A stretch of 64,000 nucleotides of DNA from PFL25 sp046260155. GTDB lineage: Bacteria; Chloroflexota; Anaerolineae; Anaerolineales; UBA4823. The stretch covers positions 1 through 64,000 of the forward strand of contig JBJYXV010000028.1 of assembly GCA_046260155.1 (NCBI GenBank), given 5' to 3'. The first letter of the stretch is position 1, and the number at the start of each line of letters is the position of its first letter. Both the position numbers and the translations under genes were made by a program. Of this stretch, positions 44,594 through 54,058 are shown piece after piece. Under the pieces are notes generated by a model. The model was not told the DNA's origin. It made no database searches and was given only the letters and a program-made list of their open reading frames with translations.

Positions 44594-46837
44594 ATGATAT
44601 TTAAGAATTTGTTCCGGCAAAAAGGGCGCACCATACTAACTATTTTTGGTATCAGCATTGGTGTTGCTGCGATCGTTGGGTTAGGAGCGTTAGCAGAGGG
44701 CCTGAAGACAGGCTATGATTCGATCCTATCTGGAAGTAAAGCTGACTTGATTCTCAGCCAACCTGATGCAGTGGATTTAACCACTACCTCGGTGGACGAG
44801 GGTATTGGTGGGGAATTAATTGCCATGCCCGAGGTTGCTGCTGTTAGCGGTATGCTGCAGGGATTTGTGCTGACTGAAAATGTACCTTACTTCTTTATCT
44901 ATGGGTATCCAGCGGATAGTTTTATCCTCAATAGGTTTCATGTTATTGAAGGTGGAGACCTCGACTCACGGGAAGCGAAACAAGCTCACGGCAAACCCCT
45001 TTTGTTGGGTGCTTCAGCTGCAGATGTACTTGATAAGGAAGCCGGTGATACGCTTCGGATCATGAACAGCGTCTTCCGTGTAGTGGGAATCTATGAGACT
45101 GGGGCGACACTTGAAGACAATGGTGCGGTCATTTCTTTATTGGATGCCCAAGAGTTATTGGGCAAACCAAGACAGGTCAGCGTATTTTATATCCAGCTCA
45201 AAGATCCGGGGATGCGTGCACGGCTAGAGAAGCGCGCTTCCAGGTTGTGGTCAGATTTATCTATAAGTGGGACTGACGAATTTGCAGAAAAGCAATTAAT
45301 GGGTGATTATATACAAGCCGCAGCATGGGGGATTGCAGGATTGGCGATCTTAATCGGTGGGGTGAGTATGATGAATGCTCAGCTGATGTCGGTGGTCGAG
45401 CGCACGCGTGAGATTGGAGTCTTAAAGGCCACTGGTTGGAGTAGCGGGCGTGTCTTATCCATGATCATGAGCGAATCGTTATTGGTTTGCTTGGCAGGTG
45501 GCTTGGTGGGTGTGTTCCTGGGTTGGTTTTTATTACTTGGACTCTCAAATGTGGTTGGCTTCTTTGGTGCATCAGCAGCAAATATCAATGCGGGAATCCT
45601 AGTCCAAGCGTTCGTTACTGTCATAATCATTGGATTGGTGAGTGGTTTTTATCCTGCCTGGAAAGCCTCCCGGCTGGAGCCAGTGGAAGCGTTACGTTAT
45701 GAGGGCGGCACATCAGGGATTTCGACACACCGCTTACCACTCGGTGGCTTGAGTGTACAGAACCTCTGGCAGCGCAGAGCGCGCACCCTGCTCACCCTGG
45801 GTGTGATTGGCATCACCGTGGGCGGGATCATGGCCCTGGAAGGATTAATAGGTGGCTTAACGGATGTGATGTCTACCATGGCTGGAGATTCAGAGATTAT
45901 TGTCCGCCAGGCTGGAGTTGCAGATACCGAATACAGTGCTCTGGATGAGCGAATTGGTGAGAAAATCGCGGTATTGCCAGGTGTTGCCCATGTTAGCGGT
46001 TTGGGTTTCACTGGCACAGTCTTACCTGATTCTGGAACCATATTCATCATGTTCGGATATGCGCCGCATGAATACAATCTTCAGCAGTTTAATATTGCAG
46101 AAGGAGAGATTTTAACCAACAATCGCCAAATGCTGCTGGGCAGGATGATGGCGAACTCTCTAAAGAAGTCGGTTGGTGACATGATAGAAGTGGGGGGCAG
46201 CCGGTTCAAAGTGGTGGGGATTTACGAATCTGGATCAGCATGGGAAGAGATGGGGGGCGTAATTTCCCTGCGCGATGCTCAATCTTACATGGGCAGACCG
46301 AGGAAGGTCACCATGTACTTGATTAAAGTCGAGGATCCCTCCCAGGCTCCAGATATTGTAGCCCGAATAAACACTGAATTCCCGGAGGTGCACGCCAGCC
46401 TGAGCGGGGAGTTCGTGGAACAAATGCCAGATATGCAAACTGTGGATGGGTTGTTAGCAGGGATCTCCCTCCTGGCGATCGGCGTGGGAGGGATCGGCGT
46501 GCTCAATACCATGCTCATGTCGGTCCTCGAGCGCACGCGGGAAATTGGCGTGTTGCGAGCATTGGGCTGGCAGCGTAGGCGAGTATTGGGCATGATCATG
46601 AATGAATCGCTATTGCTCGGATTGGCGGGAAGCATAGTTGGTATTCTGGTGGCTTTTGGATTAACCTTTCTCTTCAGCCTGATTCCCATGTATGGATCAA
46701 TCGTTTCTCCTGATTGGAATTTGGTGATTTTTGCCCGGGCATTGATTGTTGCCCTGGTGTTAGGTATAGCCGGTGGGCTTTACCCGGCCATCAGAGCGAC
46801 GCGGTTGCGGCCGGTTGAGGCGTTAAGGTATGAATGA
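44594..46837 (+). CDS. ABC exporter permease, internally duplicated FtsX/MacB type
   Basis: A 747-residue permease made of two MacB-like halves. The first half starts MIFKNLFRQKGRTILTIFGISIGVAAI and ends YPAWKASRLEPVEALRYEGG; the second starts LGGLSVQNLWQRRARTLLTL and ends YPAIRATRLRPVEALRYE. Each half has an N-terminal helix, a periplasmic MacB_PCD-like domain (DLILSQPDAVDLTTT in the first) and three FtsX helices (VVERTREIGVLKATGWSSGRVLSMI and VLERTREIGVLRALGWQRRRVLGMI). The usual partner is a permease monomer that dimerises; here one chain likely supplies both halves. It heads an operon with an adaptor and ATPase. The substrate is unknown. Confidence 0.9.
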   Translation: MIFKNLFRQKGRTILTIFGISIGVAAIVGLGALAEGLKTGYDSILSGSKADLILSQPDAVDLTTTSVDEGIGGELIAMPEVAAVSGMLQGFVLTENVPYFFIYGYPADSFILNRFHVIEGGDLDSREAKQAHGKPLLLGASAADVLDKEAGDTLRIMNSVFRVVGIYETGATLEDNGAVISLLDAQELLGKPRQVSVFYIQLKDPGMRARLEKRASRLWSDLSISGTDEFAEKQLMGDYIQAAAWGIAGLAILIGGVSMMNAQLMSVVERTREIGVLKATGWSSGRVLSMIMSESLLVCLAGGLVGVFLGWFLLLGLSNVVGFFGASAANINAGILVQAFVTVIIIGLVSGFYPAWKASRLEPVEALRYEGGTSGISTHRLPLGGLSVQNLWQRRARTLLTLGVIGITVGGIMALEGLIGGLTDVMSTMAGDSEIIVRQAGVADTEYSALDERIGEKIAVLPGVAHVSGLGFTGTVLPDSGTIFIMFGYAPHEYNLQQFNIAEGEILTNNRQMLLGRMMANSLKKSVGDMIEVGGSRFKVVGIYESGSAWEEMGGVISLRDAQSYMGRPRKVTMYLIKVEDPSQAPDIVARINTEFPEVHASLSGEFVEQMPDMQTVDGLLAGISLLAIGVGGIGVLNTMLMSVLERTREIGVLRALGWQRRRVLGMIMNESLLLGLAGSIVGILVAFGLTFLFSLIPMYGSIVSPDWNLVIFARALIVALVLGIAGGLYPAIRATRLRPVEALRYE

Positions 46838-46862
46838 TTAAGTGGGAAAGGAAAGTGGTGTT

Positions 46863-48197
46863 ATGAAGAAGCATGTTTGGAAATTCATCTTCATTATATT
46901 GAGTCTGGTGTTCACAGCTGCCTGCAGTGAAATTGAATCCACAGAGCCAGCAGAGCAAGATATAAGTGTACCTGAAGTGAGATTTGCGCCGATTATCAGC
47001 GCGACCGGGGTAGTTGTCCCGGTCGATTGGTCCCAGCTCAGCATGACTGCTCCCGGCATTGTTGAGCAAATACTGATTAGTGAAGATGAAGTTGTTACTC
47101 CCGGACAGGTTCTTGTTCGTTTGGAGGGGAAGGAGCAGTTAGAAGCTGCACTTTCTGCAGCTGAGTTAGAGCTGGCGGATGCTCAGCATGCATTAAACGA
47201 TCTGAACGAGAATACAGCTTTGCTTGCTGCACAAGCTCTCCTGGAACTGGAGAGTTCCCGGGAGGCTTTGGAAGATTTACTCGATTCTGATATGCAGGAG
47301 GCAAGTGCTTTGCAAGCGATAGCGGAGGCTGAAAAAACAGTCGATAGTGCAGAAAGAAGGTTGCGTATTTTGGAATCCACTGCAGACCAGGCTGATATAG
47401 ACGCCGCAAAAGCACAAGTCATCCTGGCTGAAAATGCACTGGATAAAGCGAATGATGATTTCGAACCCTATGCGAATAAAAGGGAAGACAATCTGATCAG
47501 GGCAAATTTATTAGCCCACCAGGCAATGGCCCAGCAGGTGTATGACGCGGCGGTCAGGAAGCTTAATGCCCTGATGGGCAGTGGGAGCGAGCTGGACGTT
47601 GCCGTGGCGAAAGCTGATCTCGCCACGGCTCAAGCTCACCTGGCGGACGCCCGGCGTACCTGGGAGCGTGTGAAGACAGGTCCTCGTCAAGGTGATATCG
47701 AATTCCTGGAAGCGAAAATTGACCTGGCTCAGGATGAATATGATATTTATCAAAATGGACCTGACCCGGATGACTTGCAGGTAGCAGAAGCTCGTCTTGC
47801 TAATGCGCAAGCCCAATGGGAGGCTGCAGAAGCTGCATTAAGCGATCTTGAGTTGCGAGCTCCATTTGAAGGCAACATTGCTGAAATATTTGTTCATTCA
47901 AGCGAGTGGGTGAATATTGGACAGCCTGTTTTACTTTTGGCAGATATCGATCATTTACAGATCGAAACCACTGACTTATCCGAAATCGATTTGACTCAAT
48001 TGAGACTGGGGGATAACGCAATCGTTACTTTCGACGCGTTTCCCGACCTGGTGGTTGAGGGGACCGTCAAGCGGATCGCCCCCAAAGCAGCTGGAGGCAC
48101 AGGAGTGAATTATCCAATCATTATCGAACTGAAAGAAATCCCGGACCAATTGCGATGGGGAATGACCGCTTTTGTGGATATTGAAGTTGAGGGATGA
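46863..48197 (+). CDS. HlyD-family adaptor lipoprotein
   Basis: A periplasmic/envelope adaptor (membrane-fusion type) of 444 residues. The ATG at 46863 gives MKKHVWKFIFIILSLVFTAACSE, a lipoprotein signal with lipobox FTAAC. The biotinyl-lipoyl halves are VDWSQLSMTAPGIVEQILISEDEVVTPGQVLVRLEG and LRAPFEGNIAEIFVHSSEWVNIGQPVLLLAD, separated by a long coiled coil (about residues 90-300), rich in Ala, Glu and Leu. In a Chloroflexota-type envelope it probably sits on the outer face of the membrane. It links to the upstream permease and downstream ATPase as a MacAB-like exporter. Confidence 0.9.
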   Translation: MKKHVWKFIFIILSLVFTAACSEIESTEPAEQDISVPEVRFAPIISATGVVVPVDWSQLSMTAPGIVEQILISEDEVVTPGQVLVRLEGKEQLEAALSAAELELADAQHALNDLNENTALLAAQALLELESSREALEDLLDSDMQEASALQAIAEAEKTVDSAERRLRILESTADQADIDAAKAQVILAENALDKANDDFEPYANKREDNLIRANLLAHQAMAQQVYDAAVRKLNALMGSGSELDVAVAKADLATAQAHLADARRTWERVKTGPRQGDIEFLEAKIDLAQDEYDIYQNGPDPDDLQVAEARLANAQAQWEAAEAALSDLELRAPFEGNIAEIFVHSSEWVNIGQPVLLLADIDHLQIETTDLSEIDLTQLRLGDNAIVTFDAFPDLVVEGTVKRIAPKAAGGTGVNYPIIIELKEIPDQLRWGMTAFVDIEVEG

Positions 48198-48217
48198 AAT
48201 GGATTGGAGCGTGAAAA

Positions 48218-49075
48218 ATGGATAAGCAGTTCGAGTACTTGGTAGAAACCAGAAACCTGACCAGAATATATGGGGACGGAGAACAAATCAGGGCACTGGA
48301 CAATGTTAATTTGTGCGTTGAGACGGGTGAATTGGTAACGGTAATGGGCCCCAGTGGTAGCGGGAAAAGCACATTGCTCAACATGATCGGTGCTCTGGAT
48401 AAACCTACCAGCGGGGAGGTATTGATCAATGGGGAAGATCTCACTAAGATCAAAAACAAGGATCATTTCCGGGCCAGAACGGTTGGTTTTATGTTCCAGC
48501 TGCACAATCTAATCCCCACCCTGACAGCTAGGGAAAATGTTGAAATACCAATGATGGGGCAATTAGGGCTGCGCGAACGGTGGAAGAGATCTGCGGAATT
48601 GTTGGAGCTCGTCGGGCTTGGAGATCGCATGAATCATTTACCAAACCAGTTATCCGGAGGGCAGCGTCAAAGAGTCGCGGTCGCCCGTTCCCTAGCCAAT
48701 CGACCCCAGCTGGTGTTGGCGGATGAACCAACAGGCAGCCTGGATAGCTCAGCAGGGCAATCGTTAATGGGATTGCTGCGAGATTTAAATCAGAGTCAGG
48801 GAACAACCTTCATCGTAGTGACACATGACCAGGCTGTTGCACGCCAGACCAATCGGGTGCTTGTCATGGAGGACGGACGGATTGTCCGGGAGGACCTGAT
48901 TGGTTCCCCGGTGGAGGAAGACCTTAAAATGTGGCGCTATTCTGGTTTAGGTCGCCGTATTACCAGTGATGATGATGAAGAAACGGAGCAGATCCTGGGT
49001 TTATCAGAGTCTGAACTGCTCACAGTCCAAAATTTACTCAAGAAGGCCGAGGCCGCAGTTGATGATAAGAACTAG
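48218..49075 (+). CDS. ABC exporter ATPase (MacB/LolD type)
   Basis: A 285-residue ATP-binding subunit. Walker A is GPSGSGKST, the signature is QLSGGQRQRVAVARSLA, Walker B is LVLADEPTGSLD, and the switch His is in VVTHDQAVA. After the core (about 230 residues) there is an unusual C-terminal tail of about 50 residues containing DDDEETEQILGLSESELL, acidic and predicted helical, with no function I recognise. It closes the three-gene operon that begins at 44594. Confidence 0.93.
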   Translation: MDKQFEYLVETRNLTRIYGDGEQIRALDNVNLCVETGELVTVMGPSGSGKSTLLNMIGALDKPTSGEVLINGEDLTKIKNKDHFRARTVGFMFQLHNLIPTLTARENVEIPMMGQLGLRERWKRSAELLELVGLGDRMNHLPNQLSGGQRQRVAVARSLANRPQLVLADEPTGSLDSSAGQSLMGLLRDLNQSQGTTFIVVTHDQAVARQTNRVLVMEDGRIVREDLIGSPVEEDLKMWRYSGLGRRITSDDDEETEQILGLSESELLTVQNLLKKAEAAVDDKN

Positions 49076-49116
49076 GGGTGGTATTGGGTGTCGATTGAAT
49101 AGGATCTGGAGGTTTG

Positions 49117-50991
49117 TCAACTCCACAGGTCTGTAGCCAGGTCTTGCAATCCAAGGTCAGCTAGTTTCTCGGGAGTGGGTGTACCGGTTGCAGGATCCCA
49201 ACCGCGATATTGGTAGTAGGCATCCTTCATTGCCTCGAGATCATCTCGTTCGACTACCGTTCCTTCAGCAGGACCGGAGGGCAGATGGTCTTCCATGAGC
49301 CTCTCCGGCAGCATATCGGATTCGCGGTCGATACCTTCCCGGATGTTGTATGCCCGGGCCAGGTTGTAGTTGCGTTCTCCACAAGCCAGGTATTCCTGCA
49401 AGGTGAGGTCCCAACCAGTTGCACAAACGATCAAATCGACCATATCCTGCGAAGTGAGGCCCATCCCCATGAACTTGCAGCAGCCGATAGCATCCAGGGC
49501 ACTGAGGGCATTCTCCATATCGACAACCACCCGGGTTTCCTCCGGATCAGCGATAAGCGGATCTTTTATCGCGCTGTCCTCGATCACCAGCAGGGGTACA
49601 TCGATGAAGGTGGGGGCTTCGACGTAGCTGGTGATGTGATCGCCGCCGCGGTTGGCGGTAACATATCCCAGTCCGCAAATTTTTGCTGCCCGGGGATCGT
49701 AGGCTGGCAACTCAAGACCTTTAACCTGCATGGCGAAGTGCTCAGAACCTCTCCCTAACTTCTGGGACATCACCCGGGTGCCTTCAGCCAGCAGGTCACC
49801 GATACCTTCCCGCAGGGCAATTTTCTCCACCAGGTCAACCATCCGGTCCGCATCGCCGAATTTAATCTCCAGGCCTCCGGTATGGTCTGAATTGAGTATT
49901 CCGCGCTCAAAGCACTCCATACTGAAAGCGATCGTGGACCCGGTGCTGATTGTATCCAAGCCATATTGGTTGCAGAGATAATTTGCCATGGTGATGGCGT
50001 TAATATCGGAGATGCCACACATGGCGCCGAAGGTATTGGTGGTCTCGTATTCAGGTCCTTCGCCTGAGTGTCCCTGCCACTTGCCACCTTTAATCGCCGT
50101 CCGGCGCCCGCAAGTAACTGGGCAGGCAAAACAAGCCACACCTTCTATGAAGACCGAATCAGCAATTCCCTCTGCGTTTACTTGATCAATCCCCTCAAAA
50201 ACGCTTTCCTGCCAGTTGTGAGTTGGGTAGCCGCCGCGCACATTGACCATATCGGCGATCATGTTAGTGCCGAAAGTATCGAAGACCACTTTAAGCATTG
50301 ATTCATCCAGGAAACCGATCTGGCGCCGGGCAGCCTGCCTGAACCCTGTTTCATCAGTGATGAGAATCGGTTCGGATCCAAAGCAGGCGATAGCTTTCAA
50401 ACGTTTAGAGCCCATCACAGCACCTAACCCACAACGACCTGCGGCACGGTGCTTGTTGTTCATGATGGCGGCATAGCGAACCAGGTTTTCACCCGCCGGT
50501 CCGATCGATGCGATGGTGTATTTGGATTTGCTTCCCTTCTGAATGGCGTCCTCGGTTTCAGGCACGGTTTTACCCCACAGGTCCTGTGCATCACACAGTT
50601 CGGGTTGACCGGCGTTGATCTTCAAATACACCGGCTGGGGGGAAATGCCCTCAAAAATCACTCCATCGTAGCCACTGCGTTTGAGGGCTGGTCCGAAGCT
50701 CCCGCCGGAATTTGCATGACCCCAGATCCCTGTTTGAGGCGATTTGGATACAACTGAGTAGCGGCTGGCGCTGGCTGAAGCAGTCCCGGTGAGCGGCCCT
50801 GTCATGAAGATCAGCTTGTTTTCAAAATCCAGCGCATCAATACCTGGTGGAACTTCATCGTAGAGGTATCTGGTTGCTAATCCTGCACCGCCCAGATATT
50901 TCCTAGCCCAGGTTTGGTTAATTTGTTCGGCAGAAATTTCGCCCGTTGAAAGGTTTACGCGCAAGATTTGTCCCATGAAGCCGAAGTTCAC
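49117..50991 (-). CDS. aor: Aldehyde:ferredoxin oxidoreductase (tungsten type)
   Basis: A 624-residue tungstopterin enzyme that interconverts aldehydes and carboxylates with ferredoxin. The N-terminus MGQILRVNLSTGEI and GGAGLATRYLYDEVP are typical, followed by GPLTGTASASASRYSVVSKSP. The [4Fe-4S] ligands are CFACPVTC (Cys287, 290, 294) plus a later Cys in AIGCCKFMG. Pterin-binding segments such as AAGRCGLGAVMGSKRLKAI and GLGYVTANRGGDH are intact. The GTG at 50991 with GGGGAGG 7 bp upstream is the best start; an ATG at 50976 is the alternative. It is encoded convergently to the ABC operon and downstream of the DUF885 gene. Confidence 0.93.
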   Translation of the reverse strand: MNFGFMGQILRVNLSTGEISAEQINQTWARKYLGGAGLATRYLYDEVPPGIDALDFENKLIFMTGPLTGTASASASRYSVVSKSPQTGIWGHANSGGSFGPALKRSGYDGVIFEGISPQPVYLKINAGQPELCDAQDLWGKTVPETEDAIQKGSKSKYTIASIGPAGENLVRYAAIMNNKHRAAGRCGLGAVMGSKRLKAIACFGSEPILITDETGFRQAARRQIGFLDESMLKVVFDTFGTNMIADMVNVRGGYPTHNWQESVFEGIDQVNAEGIADSVFIEGVACFACPVTCGRRTAIKGGKWQGHSGEGPEYETTNTFGAMCGISDINAITMANYLCNQYGLDTISTGSTIAFSMECFERGILNSDHTGGLEIKFGDADRMVDLVEKIALREGIGDLLAEGTRVMSQKLGRGSEHFAMQVKGLELPAYDPRAAKICGLGYVTANRGGDHITSYVEAPTFIDVPLLVIEDSAIKDPLIADPEETRVVVDMENALSALDAIGCCKFMGMGLTSQDMVDLIVCATGWDLTLQEYLACGERNYNLARAYNIREGIDRESDMLPERLMEDHLPSGPAEGTVVERDDLEAMKDAYYQYRGWDPATGTPTPEKLADLGLQDLATDLWS

Positions 50992-51022
50992 AGCTTGACC
51001 TCCCCATCTAATAAAGGAAATA

Positions 51023-51043
51023 CCGCCGGTCGTAAAACGGCGG
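51023..51043 (-). terminator. Hairpin between the DUF885 and aor genes
   Basis: CCGCCG (51023-51028) and CGGCGG (51038-51043) form a short stem with a 9-nt loop. On the minus strand it is followed by TATTTCCTTT, so it may end the DUF885 transcript. Confidence 0.35.
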
Positions 51044-51183
51044 CATTAAGGAATTGCATCTTGTCCTTGTAGGGATGCTGGACCGCCGAATGGAGTTCGA
51101 TGTTTGTTTCATCTCGTGATCTGATTATACTCGCCAAGTGGTCTTCGTCAATAAGCGGGCGAGGGGTCGTATTGATCCGTGGA

Positions 51184-53151
51184 TCACTGGCTTTGTGCAG
51201 CTGCGATGTAATCATCCACCAGCTGCTCGAGGACCTCCAGCGGCAGGGTGCCATTGCCGATCACAATATTATGAAATTGCTTGATGTCAAAATTATCACC
51301 GAGTGCATCTTTGGCTCGCTGGCGCAGCTCGAGGATTTTTAACATGCCGACCTTGTATCCAGTTGCCTGGGCTGGCATGACGATGTAGCGGTAAACCTCG
51401 TAGGAGAACATTCCTGGAGAACCCAAAGTCTGGTCCATATAAGACGATGCATCCTCGCGCGTCCAGCGCATAGCATGGATACCGGTGTCGACAACCAGTC
51501 GCACTGCGCGCAGCAGCTCCATCTGGAGACGACCCAGGTTCCCATAAGGATCATTTTCATAGAGACCCATCTCGTATGCCAGCCGTTCCGCATAGAGCGC
51601 CCATCCCTCAACATAGCCGTTGATCCCTCCGCCTTTACGGAACATGGGTAAATCCAATGCCTGGGCAGTGGCGATCTGGTAGTGATGACCGGGAACTGCT
51701 TCGTGATAGGCGATGGTGGGTTCGGTGAATTTTTGCAGCTGGTTTCCGGATATACCAACGTGATAGGCTCCAGGTCGCGAGCCATCCGGGGCGCCTGGGA
51801 CATAATATCCCCCCATGGGACCTGGCACGACTTCGACACCCCAGCTGGGACCGATGTCGAACACTTCTCCCATCCGCAATTCGGCATCGCTGATGATCTG
51901 CTCTACCGCGCTGATATATGCATCCTTCCCCGCTTGTGAAGAGATGTCATAAACACCTCCTTCCTGGATTGCGCGTCCCAGAGAGCGACTAAAGTCTTCA
52001 TCCTGTGGGTAACCCAGCTCGGTGAAGAGGTCTTTCATTTCCGCTTTAATCCGCTCCACTTCAGCCAACCCAAGTTCGTGGATCTCTGCAGGGGTCAAAT
52101 CTGTACTGGTCTCCTGGTGCAGCTTATATGCGTAATAGGCCTCTCCCTCGGGAAGCTTCCAAACGCCAGCTTTGTCATCCGCAAGCGGTTGGAGATGATC
52201 GAGGTAATCGATCAACTTCAGGTATCCAGGTACGAAAGAATTCTTAACCTGCTCCTGGGCAGCGGCCCGAAACTCCATTTTTTCTTCTGCGCTCAATCCT
52301 GGAATGGTCTCGATTGATTCGTTAAATACTGAGAGGACAGGGATATAGCTCACGTTTATCGCCTCCGGATTTCCACCGTGAAAACCGATATAGTCTGCGA
52401 GATTTGAACGCGCCATAGAGATGATGAAATTGGGAGGGATAATGCCCATCTCCTCACGGAGGGCAAGTCCTTCAAGCAGCTGGTCCACCTGGGTCTGAAC
52501 CTTGGAAAGACGTAGAATGTAATCTTCGACATCCTGCCGGTTATTCAGGGGATGCAGCTCTGTTAATAATGTGGTCAGGTTGAAATCATAGCTGTTGATA
52601 AAGTTGTTCAGTGGATAATTATGATACATGAATTCATGCCCTTGGACTTTATCTTCCAGTGTCCAGCGGTAGACATCATAGGAGAGCTGTTGTTCGGGAG
52701 TCAGGCTCTGGCGATCATAGGCCAACAGCAAGGAAAGAATGCCGGATTCCAGCCGTTGGGTGTCTTTCAGGTAAGCGTCGGAGAGATTATTGAGCTGGTC
52801 ATTACGCAAGCCGAACTGCGCTGAGAGGTTGAGCTCGGTGAGCAATTCCGGATTCCGCAGCAGGAGTTGGGTGTAAGATGCATCGAAGAATTGGTCGATG
52901 GGTAATCCCTCTAGATCGGCGATCAGTTCGTCGATAGTAGAAGATGGCCCAAGTACAGGTTGGGGAGTTGGAGGAACTGCTGTTGGAGTTGGCTCGATCT
53001 CTTCTATGGTCGGGTGGGCGATGGCAGTTTCAGTTTTCGCAAATTCGAATGTGATCGGTTCCCTGGTCGGGCTTCCGCTACAAGCGGCAGTGACGGCGAG
53101 CATGAGCAGAAAAGAGGCTGCAAGGCTTGACAGCATGGACCTGAGCTTCAT
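51184..53151 (-). CDS. DUF885-family lipoprotein, probable metallopeptidase
   Basis: A 655-residue secreted lipoprotein. The start at 53151 gives MKLRSMLSS, a hydrophobic stretch and a lipobox TAAC; upstream GGAGGAA supports it. A short Pro/Thr-rich linker (about 30-65) precedes the main domain. The motif AYHEAVPGHHYQ matches the HExxPGHH zinc-site of DUF885 proteins, and the C-terminal VDTGIHAMRWTREDA is another conserved part. DUF885 proteins are thought to be carboxypeptidase-like metallopeptidases. The substrate is unknown. Confidence 0.85.
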   Translation of the reverse strand: MKLRSMLSSLAASFLLMLAVTAACSGSPTREPITFEFAKTETAIAHPTIEEIEPTPTAVPPTPQPVLGPSSTIDELIADLEGLPIDQFFDASYTQLLLRNPELLTELNLSAQFGLRNDQLNNLSDAYLKDTQRLESGILSLLLAYDRQSLTPEQQLSYDVYRWTLEDKVQGHEFMYHNYPLNNFINSYDFNLTTLLTELHPLNNRQDVEDYILRLSKVQTQVDQLLEGLALREEMGIIPPNFIISMARSNLADYIGFHGGNPEAINVSYIPVLSVFNESIETIPGLSAEEKMEFRAAAQEQVKNSFVPGYLKLIDYLDHLQPLADDKAGVWKLPEGEAYYAYKLHQETSTDLTPAEIHELGLAEVERIKAEMKDLFTELGYPQDEDFSRSLGRAIQEGGVYDISSQAGKDAYISAVEQIISDAELRMGEVFDIGPSWGVEVVPGPMGGYYVPGAPDGSRPGAYHVGISGNQLQKFTEPTIAYHEAVPGHHYQIATAQALDLPMFRKGGGINGYVEGWALYAERLAYEMGLYENDPYGNLGRLQMELLRAVRLVVDTGIHAMRWTREDASSYMDQTLGSPGMFSYEVYRYIVMPAQATGYKVGMLKILELRQRAKDALGDNFDIKQFHNIVIGNGTLPLEVLEQLVDDYIAAAQSQ

Positions 53152-53633
53152 ATTGTTCCTCCGGGAATGTACGGTATTATTATTAAATACGACCCAGAAT
53201 CGAGATACGTTCAATGTACTAAAGAAAGTACCAGACTAGCACAGGTAGGCAGGTCAGACCAGCCTCCAGGGAAGGGTTTGATCCAATACTGAAGAGGGAG
53301 ACGGTTTTGGAGATGGGGGTAGTCTGAAAACAGTTTGAGGTAACTTGAGCAGCAGACTCCAAGATCGGCCGCGTGGATAGATAGTGGGTGGCGGCTGCGC
53401 TGGTTGGGGCGATTACCCTCCCGATCAAAGAGAAAATTTTCATCACACAGAGCTGCTTCCGATCCCGAAGCAGGTCCCAGCTATTTCCATGCTGGATCCG
53501 GAAAGTAATCGTTCGTATCGTATCAACCAAACTCCCAATTGTGCATGTACCTGCCATTCGTCTGCATTACAGGCACGGGACCTGCGTTTTCCATGGCTCA
53601 CAGCTTTCCAAGAAACTTCCGCCGGGAATAGCG
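53152..53633. other. Intergenic stretch without a supported gene
   Basis: Several open frames exist on both strands, but none shows a conserved motif, a good start site or coding-like composition. This is AT-moderate non-coding DNA ahead of the microprotein terminator. Confidence 0.5.
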
Positions 53634-53662
53634 AAAACCCCAGCCTATTTGACCGGGGTTTT
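53634..53662 (-). terminator. Terminator of the microprotein unit
   Basis: AAAACCCC (53634-53641) pairs with GGGGTTTT (53655-53662). On the minus strand the stem is followed by CGC rather than a pure T-run, but the stem itself ends in TTTT, so termination is plausible; the structure lies 22 bp beyond the microprotein stop. Confidence 0.65.
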
Positions 53663-53683
53663 TGCTGTATATTCCATTTGAAA

Positions 53684-53743
53684 CTACTTCTTGTCCTTCT
53701 TCTTTTTCTTCTTATCCTTCTTCTTGTCTTTCTTCTTTGCCAT
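53684..53743 (-). CDS. 19-residue lysine/aspartate microprotein
   Basis: The complete product reads MAKKKDKKKDKKKKKKDKK, 14 Lys and 3 Asp after Met-Ala. A perfect Shine-Dalgarno GGAGG (53753-53749) lies 5 bp before the ATG. A near-consensus promoter lies at 53829-53800 and a terminator follows at 53662-53634, so it forms a stand-alone transcription unit. Codons alternate AAG, AAA, GAC and GAT, which argues against simple repeat slippage. Such a basic peptide would bind nucleic acid, ribosome or acidic lipid; the role is unknown. Too short for ordinary gene prediction. Confidence 0.65.
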   Translation of the reverse strand: MAKKKDKKKDKKKKKKDKK

Positions 53744-53799
53744 GACTGCCTCCATAATCTTTCAGTAGAAGTTTCTGGGAGAGAATTTATATTTGAAAG

Positions 53800-53829
53800 A
53801 TTATAATTGAAGAATCTCGTTTAGGTCAA
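53800..53829 (-). promoter_or_regulatory. Promoter of the microprotein gene
   Basis: On the minus strand TTGACC (53829-53824), 18 bp, TATAAT (53805-53800): 5/6 and 6/6 to consensus. Transcription should begin near 53793, about 50 nt before the ATG. Confidence 0.75.
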
Positions 53830-54058
53830 TAACAAAGGACTTTTCCGGTCAGGATAAGCAGATGCTGGGTACGCTATTTTTATTTGAATCACGAATTTCG
53901 GGGTATTACTAACGAATGTTTGAACCTCGAAGTTAAATTGCTGTCATCGTTTCCTCAGTGATGTGGGTAATAACCCACCTGCCTGATGGCTTGCATCCGG
54001 GAGGATCATGGGACATCCAACCTGGCTGCCTGGGATGTTAGTGGGGAAAAACGAGGCA

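Noticed and set aside
53384..53806. 140-codon ORF on the plus strand
   Set aside because: Its Leu/Phe-rich end is the antisense of the lysine-rich ORF; no start site or domain supports it.
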